A stretch of DNA of 10,527 nucleotides. Origin: Flavobacteriales bacterium (GTDB lineage Bacteria > Bacteroidota > Bacteroidia > Flavobacteriales_D > Crocinitomicaceae). The position numbers and the translations under genes were made by a program. The notes below the pieces were generated by a model. It searched no databases. It saw nothing but the letters and a program-made list of their open reading frames with translations, and was not told the DNA's origin. Positions 1 through 6,617 of this stretch are shown here, one piece after another (position 1 is the first letter of the stretch; every line of letters begins with the position of its first letter). The DNA is taken from positions 1-10,527 of the forward strand of contig CANHQC010000045.1 in assembly GCA_947462695.1 (NCBI GenBank), given 5' to 3'.

Positions 1-1529
1 CCTTGATTATAAAACTCTTCTTTACCCCAGTTGCTTAGTGGTGACGTATGAATGTATGGAATAGAAGAAAATCGTTGAACTTTTTCGGGTAATAGTTTTT
101 TAAAAAGGTCGTCGTAAGCCTGTTCAATGGATTTCGCATCCTTACCATATAAGTTATGCTTTATCTGAAAACCCCAATTCTTCCAGGCCACATCTACTTC
201 ATTATTTCCATTAAAAAGCACAACAGATGGGTGCGCAGAAATACGCGGCAATTGATAACTTACTTCTTCTTTGACATTTCTCAAAAACTCTGGAGAACCA
301 GGATACATCGCACATGCAAACATAAAATCCTGCCAAATCATAATCCCGGCTTCATCGCAGGCGTTGTAAAAGGCCTCATCTGGATAATAACCACCTCCCC
401 AAATACGCACCATATTAAAATGAGAAGCTGTCATCTGCTTAACCATATCCCTGAGCTTATCGTCGGATACACGTGAAGGAAAAATATCTTGTGGAATGTA
501 ATCTGCACCTTTACAAAATACCGGTCGACCATTAATTTTCATCACATAACTTGTTCCCCATTGGTCTTTTTCCATAACCAATTCAGAGGTCCGAACACCA
601 AATTGAATTGCCTTTGAAAGGCTAAATGAGTGATTATTATTTAACGCACGGATATTCAATTCATCCGAATACAAAAAGGGCTCACCTTGTCCGTTTGGCC
701 ACCAGAGTTTTGGCTGATCAATAAGAAATTCAAACGAGAAAGTATCTGCACCTGGCGGTATAATTTTATTTCCAAAGATGGTGCTCGTAAGCAATAGAGA
801 GTCTCGAACAGGTTGAGCAAATTGAATATCAACCTCCATCTGAGCTTGCGATTCGGAAATTGATCGTGTCTGAACGTTGACGGAACGCAATTCATTGTGC
901 GAATACGCAATCAATTTAGCTGGCTTTAACAAGCCTACTGTATTCATTCGCAACGCCCAATCCCAACCAAATTGGTATTGAGGTTTACGCACATAAGGAG
1001 CAACAGCAATTGGATGGACATCATTTGGAGCTGGTAAGGTATAAGCCGCATTTTTGAATGTATCTTTTAAAAAAACGACAGGTGGATAGAAGGTAATTTC
1101 GATGGAATTCTCACCTGGTTTAAGTCGATTTTTTACAGGAACTCGATACGGTCTAAAGGCATTCGTGCATTGGGCAACTGGTGAACCATTTAGTGAAATT
1201 TCTGCATAGGTATCTACCAAAGGAAACACTAACTCTATAAATTCGTTTTCCAGTATTTCTTCAGATATTAAAATAGTGGAGCGCCATTTCCATATTGAAT
1301 CTTCAATCCATCCGAATTTGGTTTCATTCTCTCCCCAAAAAGGGTCTGGCAGCTCTCCCGATTGAATATAATATTCTTGCACTGACCCATGTGTACCAAT
1401 TGTAACCCATTCTTTTTTCAATGGATTGTACATTTCCCAAGCGAGCGTTTGAGCGCTTAATTTATTCGTCAACATCAATAAGCCAATGAGCAACGAACAG
1501 ATTCGAATTTTAATCCCATCCACGGTCAT
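1..1529 (-). CDS. Exported beta-mannosidase, glycoside hydrolase family 2 (3' end cut by window)
   Basis: This enzyme would remove terminal beta-linked mannose from oligosaccharides by a retaining mechanism. The frame is open for 509 codons and runs off position 1, so the C-terminal part (family members are usually about 800-850 aa) is missing. Visible in order: a Sec-type signal peptide (hydrophobic residues 8-20, likely cut after LSA at 24-26); the N-terminal jelly roll with PDPFWGENE (61-69) and DTYAEISLNG; FGWDWA (187-192, where relatives usually have Gly last); LWWPNGQGEP; KGADYIPQD; NMVRIWGGG (372-380); WQDFMFACAMYP; and NGNNE, whose Glu444 is the expected acid/base. The nucleophile Glu should lie about 100 residues further on, outside the window. 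The only sensible ATG (1529) lies inside the end of the glycosylasparaginase gene, giving a 20-nt overlap and probable translational coupling. Family call is secure; the exact natural substrate is not. Confidence 0.94.
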   Translation of the reverse strand, partial: MTVDGIKIRICSLLIGLLMLTNKLSAQTLAWEMYNPLKKEWVTIGTHGSVQEYYIQSGELPDPFWGENETKFGWIEDSIWKWRSTILISEEILENEFIELVFPLVDTYAEISLNGSPVAQCTNAFRPYRVPVKNRLKPGENSIEITFYPPVVFLKDTFKNAAYTLPAPNDVHPIAVAPYVRKPQYQFGWDWALRMNTVGLLKPAKLIAYSHNELRSVNVQTRSISESQAQMEVDIQFAQPVRDSLLLTSTIFGNKIIPPGADTFSFEFLIDQPKLWWPNGQGEPFLYSDELNIRALNNNHSFSLSKAIQFGVRTSELVMEKDQWGTSYVMKINGRPVFCKGADYIPQDIFPSRVSDDKLRDMVKQMTASHFNMVRIWGGGYYPDEAFYNACDEAGIMIWQDFMFACAMYPGSPEFLRNVKEEVSYQLPRISAHPSVVLFNGNNEVDVAWKNWGFQIKHNLYGKDAKSIEQAYDDLFKKLLPEKVQRFSSIPYIHTSPLSNWGKEEFYNQ

Positions 1530-2502
1530 ACGGCGTATTAATCATTCCTTCTTTATTGGCAGACTTTAAGGCATAATTGAAACCTGAGTATACCGAATAA
1601 CCACCTACATTGCCTTGTTTATCAATAGCTAAAAAGCAACATTGAAGGTCTTTCAAGTCCTCGTGTTTTCGAATAATTCTATTTACCGCCTCTTTACAAG
1701 CATCTGTTGGCGAAAATCCTTGTCTCATCAACTCAACAACCGTATGACTTCCGGCAATACGAATAATTGCCTCTCCCAATCCTGTAGCACAAGCCGCACC
1801 TATTTCATTATCGACAAAAAGTCCTGCTCCAATTATAGGTGAATCTCCAAGCCTTCCATGCATCTTAAACGCCCAACCGCTGGTTGTACAAGCACCACTT
1901 AAATTACCGTGACTATCTAGTGCCAGCATACCTATTGTATCGTGGTTCTCATGGTTGATTGTCGGACGTTTAAAGATATCTTTATTTTCCTTTCTCCATT
2001 TTTTGTATGCCTTCTTAACCTCCGGAATCGGTGTTTTTATTTTGTTAAATCCTTGTTCAAGTGCAAATTTTCGCGCCCCTTCTCCAACAAGCATTACGTG
2101 TTGTGTCTTATCCATAACTGCCCTCGCCACAGAAATTGGATGATCAATTCCTTCAAGAAAACCAACCGCACCGCATCGAGAACGATCATCCATAATGCAA
2201 GCATCTAAAGTAACATGACCGTCACGATCGGGCATTCCTCCTATTCCAACACTTCGATTGGTCAAATCTGCTTCAGTAACCCGAACTCCCTTTTCAACTG
2301 CATCAATTGCTTTTCCACCTGCAGAAAGGACTTCCCAAGCGGCAGAATTAGCAGCAAGACCATGTTCCCATGTAGAAATGACAATTGGACCTGAAGACTT
2401 TCCGGTAAACTCTGCCGTAACGATACTTGTGGCATTTGCTGGTTCAATTGCACTGAGGACCGCTCCGGCCAGACCAAACTTTATAAATTTTCTTCTCTTC
2501 AT
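1510..2502 (-). CDS. Glycosylasparaginase (N4-(beta-N-acetylglucosaminyl)-L-asparaginase), Tat-exported
   Basis: This Ntn-hydrolase cuts the amide bond between GlcNAc and asparagine, the last step in freeing N-glycans from glycopeptides. At 330 aa it is the usual single-chain precursor length. The HDTIG motif places autoproteolysis between Asp188 and Thr189; Thr189 becomes the N-terminal nucleophile of the beta chain. GACTTSG (203-209) and HGRLGDSP (215-222, with the substrate-binding Arg217 and Asp220) follow, and Trp46 in the STWEHG block matches the conserved alpha-chain Trp. It closely resembles, from memory, the enzyme of Elizabethkingia meningoseptica. The N-terminus has twin arginines (KRRKFIKFG) before a mildly hydrophobic stretch and an ANA cleavage site near residue 24, so Tat export to the periplasm is likely. 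It starts 4 bp after mltG and overlaps the downstream mannosidase by 20 nt. A plain isoaspartyl peptidase is less likely because the motifs fit the glycosylasparaginase branch. Confidence 0.94.
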   Translation of the reverse strand: MKRRKFIKFGLAGAVLSAIEPANATSIVTAEFTGKSSGPIVISTWEHGLAANSAAWEVLSAGGKAIDAVEKGVRVTEADLTNRSVGIGGMPDRDGHVTLDACIMDDRSRCGAVGFLEGIDHPISVARAVMDKTQHVMLVGEGARKFALEQGFNKIKTPIPEVKKAYKKWRKENKDIFKRPTINHENHDTIGMLALDSHGNLSGACTTSGWAFKMHGRLGDSPIIGAGLFVDNEIGAACATGLGEAIIRIAGSHTVVELMRQGFSPTDACKEAVNRIIRKHEDLKDLQCCFLAIDKQGNVGGYSVYSGFNYALKSANKEGMINTPYDRGWD

Positions 2503-2506
2503 CGAC

Positions 2507-3568
2507 TTAGTTCAACGTGGACAACCATTTTTGATACACTTTAGCAAAACGTTCATGATCTGAATACTCAACTGAAAAATCATGTAGCCCACTGAAGTCG
2601 GGTTTTGCCATCATGAAAATATAGTCGTGCTGTTTTGGATTTAAAACCGCCTCAACAACTTCCATTGGTGGCAACGAAATTGGTCCTGGAGGTAATCCAT
2701 TGATTTTATATGTGTTATAAGGACATTCAATTTCTTTGTGAACATTTAGCAATCGCTGAACACCATTGAGAAGATCTCCCCAGCAGAAACGGAATGTGGG
2801 ATCAGATTGTAATTTCATTCCTTGCTTAAGCCTGTTTAGGTATAGTCCAGCAATGACAGGCCATTCTTGCGGATTTTTGGATTGTTCACCGAATACGATA
2901 CTAGCTAACGTCACCGCTTCAACTGGATCTTTCAATCCAATTTTTAACAATTTTGATCGTCTATCTTCAGTCCAATAGGCTTTGTAAGCAGCTGCCATTT
3001 TATCCAAAAACGCTTTTTCATCGGTATCGTAAAACATTTTGTACGTATTCGGAATAAACATAGCTGGTATTTCAGCGAGTGAAAAACCGTATTTATCCAA
3101 TGTGGAGCCAGTTGCTATGAATTGAACAAAAGACGTGCTGTCCAGCAATAATTGTCCTTGAATTTTTCCGGCTAAATCATTAATAGTCTTACAGTTATTA
3201 AAACTAACCTCAACCTCTACTTCACCATTTCCATTTCCTAAATCGTTCAGCTTAAAGCCATTTAAAAGCGTGCGGTATTGTGTGTTTGGTTCAAATCGGT
3301 ATTTACCTAACGCAATATTCGCTTTTGAGAGTCCTTTGTATTCACCAATTTCAATAAACGCTTTGGTATCATCGATGATCTTCTGACTGGATAATTCTGT
3401 CGCCAATTCATTTAATGTCACTGGCTTAGAAACAAAGAATTCAATCGCAACTGTATTCACACTTTCCTTTCTACTTTTCATAAAAAGGAACAATTTTGGA
3501 AGCACTAAAAACCCCACAACTGCTGCAACTACTGCAGCAGAAATAATAATCACAACTCTTTTAGACAT
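2507..3568 (-). CDS. mltG: Endolytic murein transglycosylase MltG (YceG-like)
   Basis: MltG is an inner-membrane enzyme that cleaves nascent glycan strands of peptidoglycan and is thought to set their length. This copy has 353 aa, normal for the family. A membrane anchor covers about residues 4-30, followed by a LysM-like region and the YceG catalytic domain. Visible signatures are FIPNTY (171-176), LASIVFGEQ (221-229), QSDPT (254-258) and CPYNTYKINGLPPGPIS (282-298). Glu228 lines up with the catalytic Glu of the usual ASIVxKE motif; the neighbours Phe226, Gly227 and Gln229 are less usual than the common QKET or EKET. The start codon lies within the last codons of the acetyltransferase gene (19-nt overlap), so translation is probably coupled. 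The location next to dapF, which makes the meso-diaminopimelate of the same wall polymer, fits a cell-wall role. Confidence 0.93.
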   Translation of the reverse strand: MSKRVVIIISAAVVAAVVGFLVLPKLFLFMKSRKESVNTVAIEFFVSKPVTLNELATELSSQKIIDDTKAFIEIGEYKGLSKANIALGKYRFEPNTQYRTLLNGFKLNDLGNGNGEVEVEVSFNNCKTINDLAGKIQGQLLLDSTSFVQFIATGSTLDKYGFSLAEIPAMFIPNTYKMFYDTDEKAFLDKMAAAYKAYWTEDRRSKLLKIGLKDPVEAVTLASIVFGEQSKNPQEWPVIAGLYLNRLKQGMKLQSDPTFRFCWGDLLNGVQRLLNVHKEIECPYNTYKINGLPPGPISLPPMEVVEAVLNPKQHDYIFMMAKPDFSGLHDFSVEYSDHERFAKVYQKWLSTLN

Positions 3569-4086
3569 AATTGAAAATTAAGTTCATTAATACGTTGCCC
3601 TTTAGGGCCTTTAAACCAGTTTATGCGTTTACCAACCTGGACAAACCCAGCAGATTGAAATAAATTTATACTCGCCATATTGCCTTCTTGGATGGAAGCA
3701 GACAAGTTATGAAAATCAAATACCGCGCGAACATAATCGATGAGCAGCATAAGCGCCTCTTTCGCATACCCCTTACCTCTTTCCTCCAGACGTGCCAACA
3801 AAATGCCAACAGATACATTGCCATTTTTAAAATCTGCATCGTACAAATCAACCGTACCAATAGATTCATTGGAATCATTCAAGCAAAGAATAAACCGCAA
3901 CTGTCCGGATGAACGAAACTGCTGCTGCTGTTCGATCAACTGTTGCATACCGTGCAATGAAAAAGGGACCTCAGTATCTGTAACAGGCCAATTTTCAGGA
4001 TTATTCTCCCAAAGCATCACATCAATAGCATCGTGTGGCTCAACCATTCGTAAATAAAGTGTATTCCCTTGGAGCAATTGCTGCAT
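3550..4086 (-). CDS. GNAT-family N-acetyltransferase (RimJ/RimL-like)
   Basis: A 178-aa protein with a single Gcn5-related acetyltransferase fold, expected to move an acetyl group from acetyl-CoA to an amine. Motif A is visible as the strand NVSVGILL followed by ERGKGYAKEAL (102-112), whose RGKGYA loop holds the CoA pyrophosphate; motif B follows as NMASINLFQSAGF (136-148). The N-terminal LYLRMVEPHDA is the typical opening of the RimJ/RimL subgroup. The substrate cannot be read from the sequence; protein N-terminus, polyamine or small amine are all possible. It sits 11 bp behind dapF and overlaps mltG, and I recall a dapF-GNAT-mltG order in other Flavobacteriia, which suggests but does not prove a link with the cell wall. 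The N-terminal third is Gln-rich (QQQQ at 53-56). Confidence 0.88.
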   Translation of the reverse strand: MQQLLQGNTLYLRMVEPHDAIDVMLWENNPENWPVTDTEVPFSLHGMQQLIEQQQQFRSSGQLRFILCLNDSNESIGTVDLYDADFKNGNVSVGILLARLEERGKGYAKEALMLLIDYVRAVFDFHNLSASIQEGNMASINLFQSAGFVQVGKRINWFKGPKGQRINELNFQLCLKEL

Positions 4087-4097
4087 GAAAAAAGAAC

Positions 4098-4898
4098 TTA
4101 AAAATTACCGTGATTCATTTCAATTTCACCTTTGTAAACCATTTTGGCAGGACCGATTAAGTAAACGTTACTGAACGTGTCATTTTCATTTCTTTCGAAT
4201 GAAATCAACAATTCACCGCCCTTTACATCTACGCGAATTTCACATTTTCCAGTGATGTCATGTGCATGTGCATGCGCCATTGCACAAGCTGTTGCACCTG
4301 TCCCACAAGAAAGCGTTTCATCCTCCACCCCACGCTCATAAGTGCGAATACTCAGGTGGTTAGACTGAATAACTTTCGCAAAGTTAACGTTGATTCCTTC
4401 TTGCTCATAAAGCGAACTGAAACGAATTCCACGTCCCAATTCAACTACATTTATATCATTTATCTCTTCCTTAAATTGGATGTAATGCGGAGAACCAGTA
4501 TCTATTACCGCATCCTTAGTGATTGTCTCATGTACAACCGAAACATCTTTCATTTTTACCGAGAACAACTCCTCACCAATCGAACCTTCATGTGGACCAT
4601 CACACCCAAGAAAGTATGCCGTATTTTTACAATACCCCCTTTTAAAGGCAAATGCTAAACCACAACGCGCACCATTACCACAGAAACTTTTCGAACCATC
4701 AGCATTAAAATAGTCAAGTTCAAAATCGAATCCATCAACGCGATTCAATCGAATTAAACCATCCGCACCGACACCAAATCTCCTGTCGCAAAGTTGGGAA
4801 ACGTGATTTGCAGACAACCAATTATATTGACCATTCATGTTATCTAGCATGATAAAATCATTACCCGTTCCCTGGTACTTTTCAAATTCGAGAATCAT
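4098..4898 (-). CDS. dapF: Diaminopimelate epimerase
   Basis: Cytoplasmic, cofactor-independent epimerase that converts LL- to meso-diaminopimelate, used for lysine synthesis and for peptidoglycan cross-links. The 266 aa match the family length. The two halves of the pseudo-symmetric fold each supply one active-site cysteine: Cys73 in FCGNGARC and Cys198 in SCGTGATACA. Other signatures are TGNDFIMLDN (11-20), FGVGADGL (41-48), FNADGS and the VEDETLSCG stretch containing the substrate-binding Glu. An Ala-His-Ala-His-Ala-His run at 208-213 (DNA at 4260-4277) right after the second catalytic block is unusual but probably harmless. It is the first gene of the five-gene minus-strand array and diverges from the DegP gene; promoter candidates lie at 4903-4950. 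Start chosen at ILEFEKYQGTGND, the normal beginning of the family. Confidence 0.96.
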   Translation of the reverse strand: MILEFEKYQGTGNDFIMLDNMNGQYNWLSANHVSQLCDRRFGVGADGLIRLNRVDGFDFELDYFNADGSKSFCGNGARCGLAFAFKRGYCKNTAYFLGCDGPHEGSIGEELFSVKMKDVSVVHETITKDAVIDTGSPHYIQFKEEINDINVVELGRGIRFSSLYEQEGINVNFAKVIQSNHLSIRTYERGVEDETLSCGTGATACAMAHAHAHDITGKCEIRVDVKGGELLISFERNENDTFSNVYLIGPAKMVYKGEIEMNHGNF

Positions 4899-4902
4899 TC
4901 GT

Positions 4903-4950
4903 CAAATATAGTTTTTTTCAAGTATAGCTTACTTTTAGAGGCTTAACAAT
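4903..4950 (-). promoter_or_regulatory. Candidate promoter(s) for the dapF operon
   Basis: Read on the minus strand, ATTG (4950-4947), a 20-bp spacer and TATACTTG (4926-4919) give a near-match to the Bacteroidota -33/-7 pattern, with a start about 14 nt before the dapF ATG. A second, exact -7 match, TATATTTG (4910-4903), lies only 4 bp from the ATG but has no TTTG at the right distance upstream; if used, the transcript would be leaderless. Pattern match only. Confidence 0.35.
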
Positions 4951-4991
4951 CTTTAACAGCAAAACCGTAACAAATCCAACCTTGACCTTGT

Positions 4992-4999
4992 TAAATTTG
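4992..4999 (+). promoter_or_regulatory. Candidate -7 element for the DegP gene
   Basis: TAAATTTG matches the Bacteroidota -7 consensus TAnnTTTG exactly and ends 20 bp before the ATG at 5020, which would give a very short leader. No convincing TTTG lies 19-21 bp upstream (the region reads GTAACAAATCC), so the -33 half is weak or another sigma factor or activator is used. Confidence 0.35.
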
Positions 5000-5019
5000 C
5001 AATTGAAAAAGACACAAAC

Positions 5020-6486
5020 ATGAAAACATCTTGGAAATTAATTGGACTTGGATTTTTAGGCGGTATGCTTCCTCTTTCCGCTTATATGCTCGTGAGTAAA
5101 CCACAATTTGATAAATTGTCAGATCAAGTAATTGATGGAAATCGTTATGCTCATGCCGTGAACTACGATGGCAATATGGCAGTAGGACCTAGCTTTGTGG
5201 AAGCATCTGAAAGCACAATCAATTCAGTAGTTCACGTGACAACAAAAGTTGTTCAAACGTCTTTTCAGCGAGATTTATTTCAAGAATTCTTTTACGGTCC
5301 TGGCGCTGGCGGTCGAGAGTTCAAACAATACGGTTCAGGTTCAGGTTCAGGAGTGATCATTTCGTCAGAAGGATACATCGTGACGAATAACCATGTAATT
5401 GAAAATGCGTCTGAAATAGAGGTTATTCTCAATGACAACTCAAAATACGTCGCCAAATTAGTTGGAGCTGATCCTTCTACCGATATAGCTGTTCTTAAAA
5501 TTGAAGGAAAAGGCTTTCAACCAATTAAAATTGGGGACAGTGATAATTTACATATTGGCGAATGGGTATTGGCTGTTGGAAATCCGTTTAATTTAACATC
5601 GACAGTTACAGCCGGAATTGTTTCAGCTAAAGCGAGAAACATAAACCTACTGGCCAATCGCAACAAACAGGAAGTGGTTCCAATTGAATCATTCATTCAA
5701 ACCGATGCTGCAGTTAACCCAGGAAACAGCGGTGGCGCATTGGTAAACACGAGAGGCGAATTGGTTGGGATTAATACGGCGATAGCCTCACAAACTGGAA
5801 GTTATGCTGGCTACTCATTTGCTGTACCTGTAAATCTTGTGCAAAAAGTAATGCGGGATTTAATCGATTATGGCATTGTTCAACGTGGATTTTTAGGTGT
5901 TCAAATAGCGGACATTTCTCAAGAGGTCAAAGAGACAAATAAACTACCTTCAACAAGAGGTGTTTTTATATCAAAGGTCAATCCGGATGGTAGTGCTGAT
6001 GCTGCGGGAATAAAAGATGGGGATGTCATTCTTAAAATTGGAACAAAGGATGTCAATTCTGTCGCAGAGTTACAAGAAGAAATCGGTAAAAGACGACCAG
6101 GTGATAAAGTAGCCTTAACAATACTTCAAAAAGATGGGGATGAAGTTGTAAAATCAGTTGTATTGCGCAATAAAGAAGGGGAAACTAAATTGGTTTCAAA
6201 AGAGGAAATCGCGAAGAATTATTCCTTAGGAGCAACTTTTACAGAGTTGACAAGTAAAGAAAAACGGGAATTAAACATAACCTACGGAGTTAAAATTGCA
6301 TCCTTAAACAGCGGTAAGCTTAAAGCAATTGGACTTCAGCCTGGCATGATCATTACAAAAGTCAATAATGAAGCAATCGAATCTGTCGAACAATTAACAA
6401 GCAAGTTAAACGGTGTTAACAAAGGTGTGTTGCTCGAAGTGTTATCAGAAAGCGGCAAAAAGGACTATTATGGCTTCGGGTTATAA
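5020..6486 (+). CDS. degP: Periplasmic serine protease/chaperone of the DegP/HtrA (Do) family
   Basis: Degrades or holds misfolded envelope proteins in the periplasm. The 488 aa contain an N-terminal hydrophobic signal or anchor (about 5-25), a trypsin-like domain and two PDZ domains. The catalytic triad is intact: His125 in TNNHVIENA, Asp155 in DPSTDIAVLK and Ser237 in NPGNSGGALVN. The GSGSGSGV strand (105-112) is encoded by a perfect hexanucleotide repeat. PDZ1 covers about 288-385 (carboxylate-binding loop RGFLGV, 289-294), PDZ2 about 400-488. The loop between residues 80 and 104 is short and Gly/Phe-rich. The signal has no clear cleavage box, so the protein could stay anchored in the inner membrane. 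Convergent neighbours are absent: it diverges from dapF and lies 131 bp before rpoD, which has its own promoter. DegP, DegQ and DegS share these features; two PDZ domains argue against DegS. Confidence 0.95.
   Translation: MKTSWKLIGLGFLGGMLPLSAYMLVSKPQFDKLSDQVIDGNRYAHAVNYDGNMAVGPSFVEASESTINSVVHVTTKVVQTSFQRDLFQEFFYGPGAGGREFKQYGSGSGSGVIISSEGYIVTNNHVIENASEIEVILNDNSKYVAKLVGADPSTDIAVLKIEGKGFQPIKIGDSDNLHIGEWVLAVGNPFNLTSTVTAGIVSAKARNINLLANRNKQEVVPIESFIQTDAAVNPGNSGGALVNTRGELVGINTAIASQTGSYAGYSFAVPVNLVQKVMRDLIDYGIVQRGFLGVQIADISQEVKETNKLPSTRGVFISKVNPDGSADAAGIKDGDVILKIGTKDVNSVAELQEEIGKRRPGDKVALTILQKDGDEVVKSVVLRNKEGETKLVSKEEIAKNYSLGATFTELTSKEKRELNITYGVKIASLNSGKLKAIGLQPGMIITKVNNEAIESVEQLTSKLNGVNKGVLLEVLSESGKKDYYGFGL
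5332..5351 (+). repeat. Tandem hexanucleotide GGTTCA x3 inside the DegP gene
   Basis: Three perfect GGTTCA units followed by GG encode Gly-Ser repeats (residues 105-111) just before the protease core. Slippage here would add or remove Gly-Ser pairs without shifting the frame. The GSGSG peptide itself is normal for the family; the DNA-level perfection is the only notable point. Confidence 0.8.
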
Positions 6487-6504
6487 CCCGTAAAAAAGGA
6501 TATG

Positions 6505-6524
6505 TTAACAATTCTCTTAACAAT
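6505..6524 (+). repeat. Direct repeat TTAACAAT x2 upstream of the rpoD promoter
   Basis: TTAACAAT occurs at 6505-6512 and again at 6517-6524, 12 bp apart, just upstream of the -33 element. A related set of TAACA words (4944, 4954, 4968) lies upstream of the DegP gene. It could be an activator site or simply AT-rich promoter DNA. Confidence 0.5.
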
Positions 6525-6577
6525 TTGGTTACATTTTTTTGGAAAAGAGCAGTTATTGATCGTACCTTTGTAACCAA
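6525..6577. repeat. 9-bp inverted repeat flanking the rpoD promoter
   Basis: TTGGTTACA at 6525-6533 and its exact reverse complement TGTAACCAA at 6569-6577 bracket the promoter. The left arm ends just before the -33 TTTG; the right arm begins in the last two bases of the -7 element and covers the expected start site. Centre-to-centre distance is 44 bp, about four helical turns, which would suit a dimer or looping repressor. As an RNA hairpin it is unlikely, because most of it is upstream of the transcript. Confidence 0.6.
6538..6570 (+). promoter_or_regulatory. Promoter of rpoD (Bacteroidota housekeeping type)
   Basis: TTTG at 6538-6541 at the end of a T-run, a 21-bp spacer, and TACCTTTG at 6563-6570, an exact TAnnTTTG. 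Transcription would start near 6575-6578 and leave a leader of about 40 nt that ends in a purine-rich stretch (AGAAGAGGAAAAA) before the ATG at 6618. Confidence 0.7.
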
Positions 6578-6617
6578 TTTTGCCCGTCACAGTTAAAAGA
6601 AGAGGAAAAACGAGAGA

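Noticed and set aside
156..476. Plus-strand open frame of 106 codons as a gene
   Set aside because: It lies wholly opposite the beta-mannosidase, whose frame has continuous family motifs through the same stretch; the plus-strand product has no recognisable motif.
656..910. Minus-strand frame of 84 codons inside the mannosidase region
   Set aside because: It is an out-of-frame reading of the same strand; the GH2 frame stays open through this region and carries the LWWPNGQGEP motif there.
1642..2563. Several plus-strand frames (for example 1942-2208 and 2258-2563) as genes
   Set aside because: They lie opposite the glycosylasparaginase gene, which has intact catalytic motifs; their products look like antisense translation and have no domain or start signal.
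4260..4277. Repeat encoding Ala-His-Ala-His-Ala-His in DapF as a metal site
   Set aside because: It is short, sits in a helix after the second catalytic cysteine, and DapF needs no metal; more likely drift in a tolerant position.
6477..6490. Perfect palindrome CGGGTTATAACCCG across the DegP stop codon, as a terminator
   Set aside because: The stem can form only about 5 bp with a 4-nt loop, and it is followed by an A-run, not a T-run, on the plus strand; on the minus strand no T-run follows either. It may be a chance palindrome; at most a weak hairpin.
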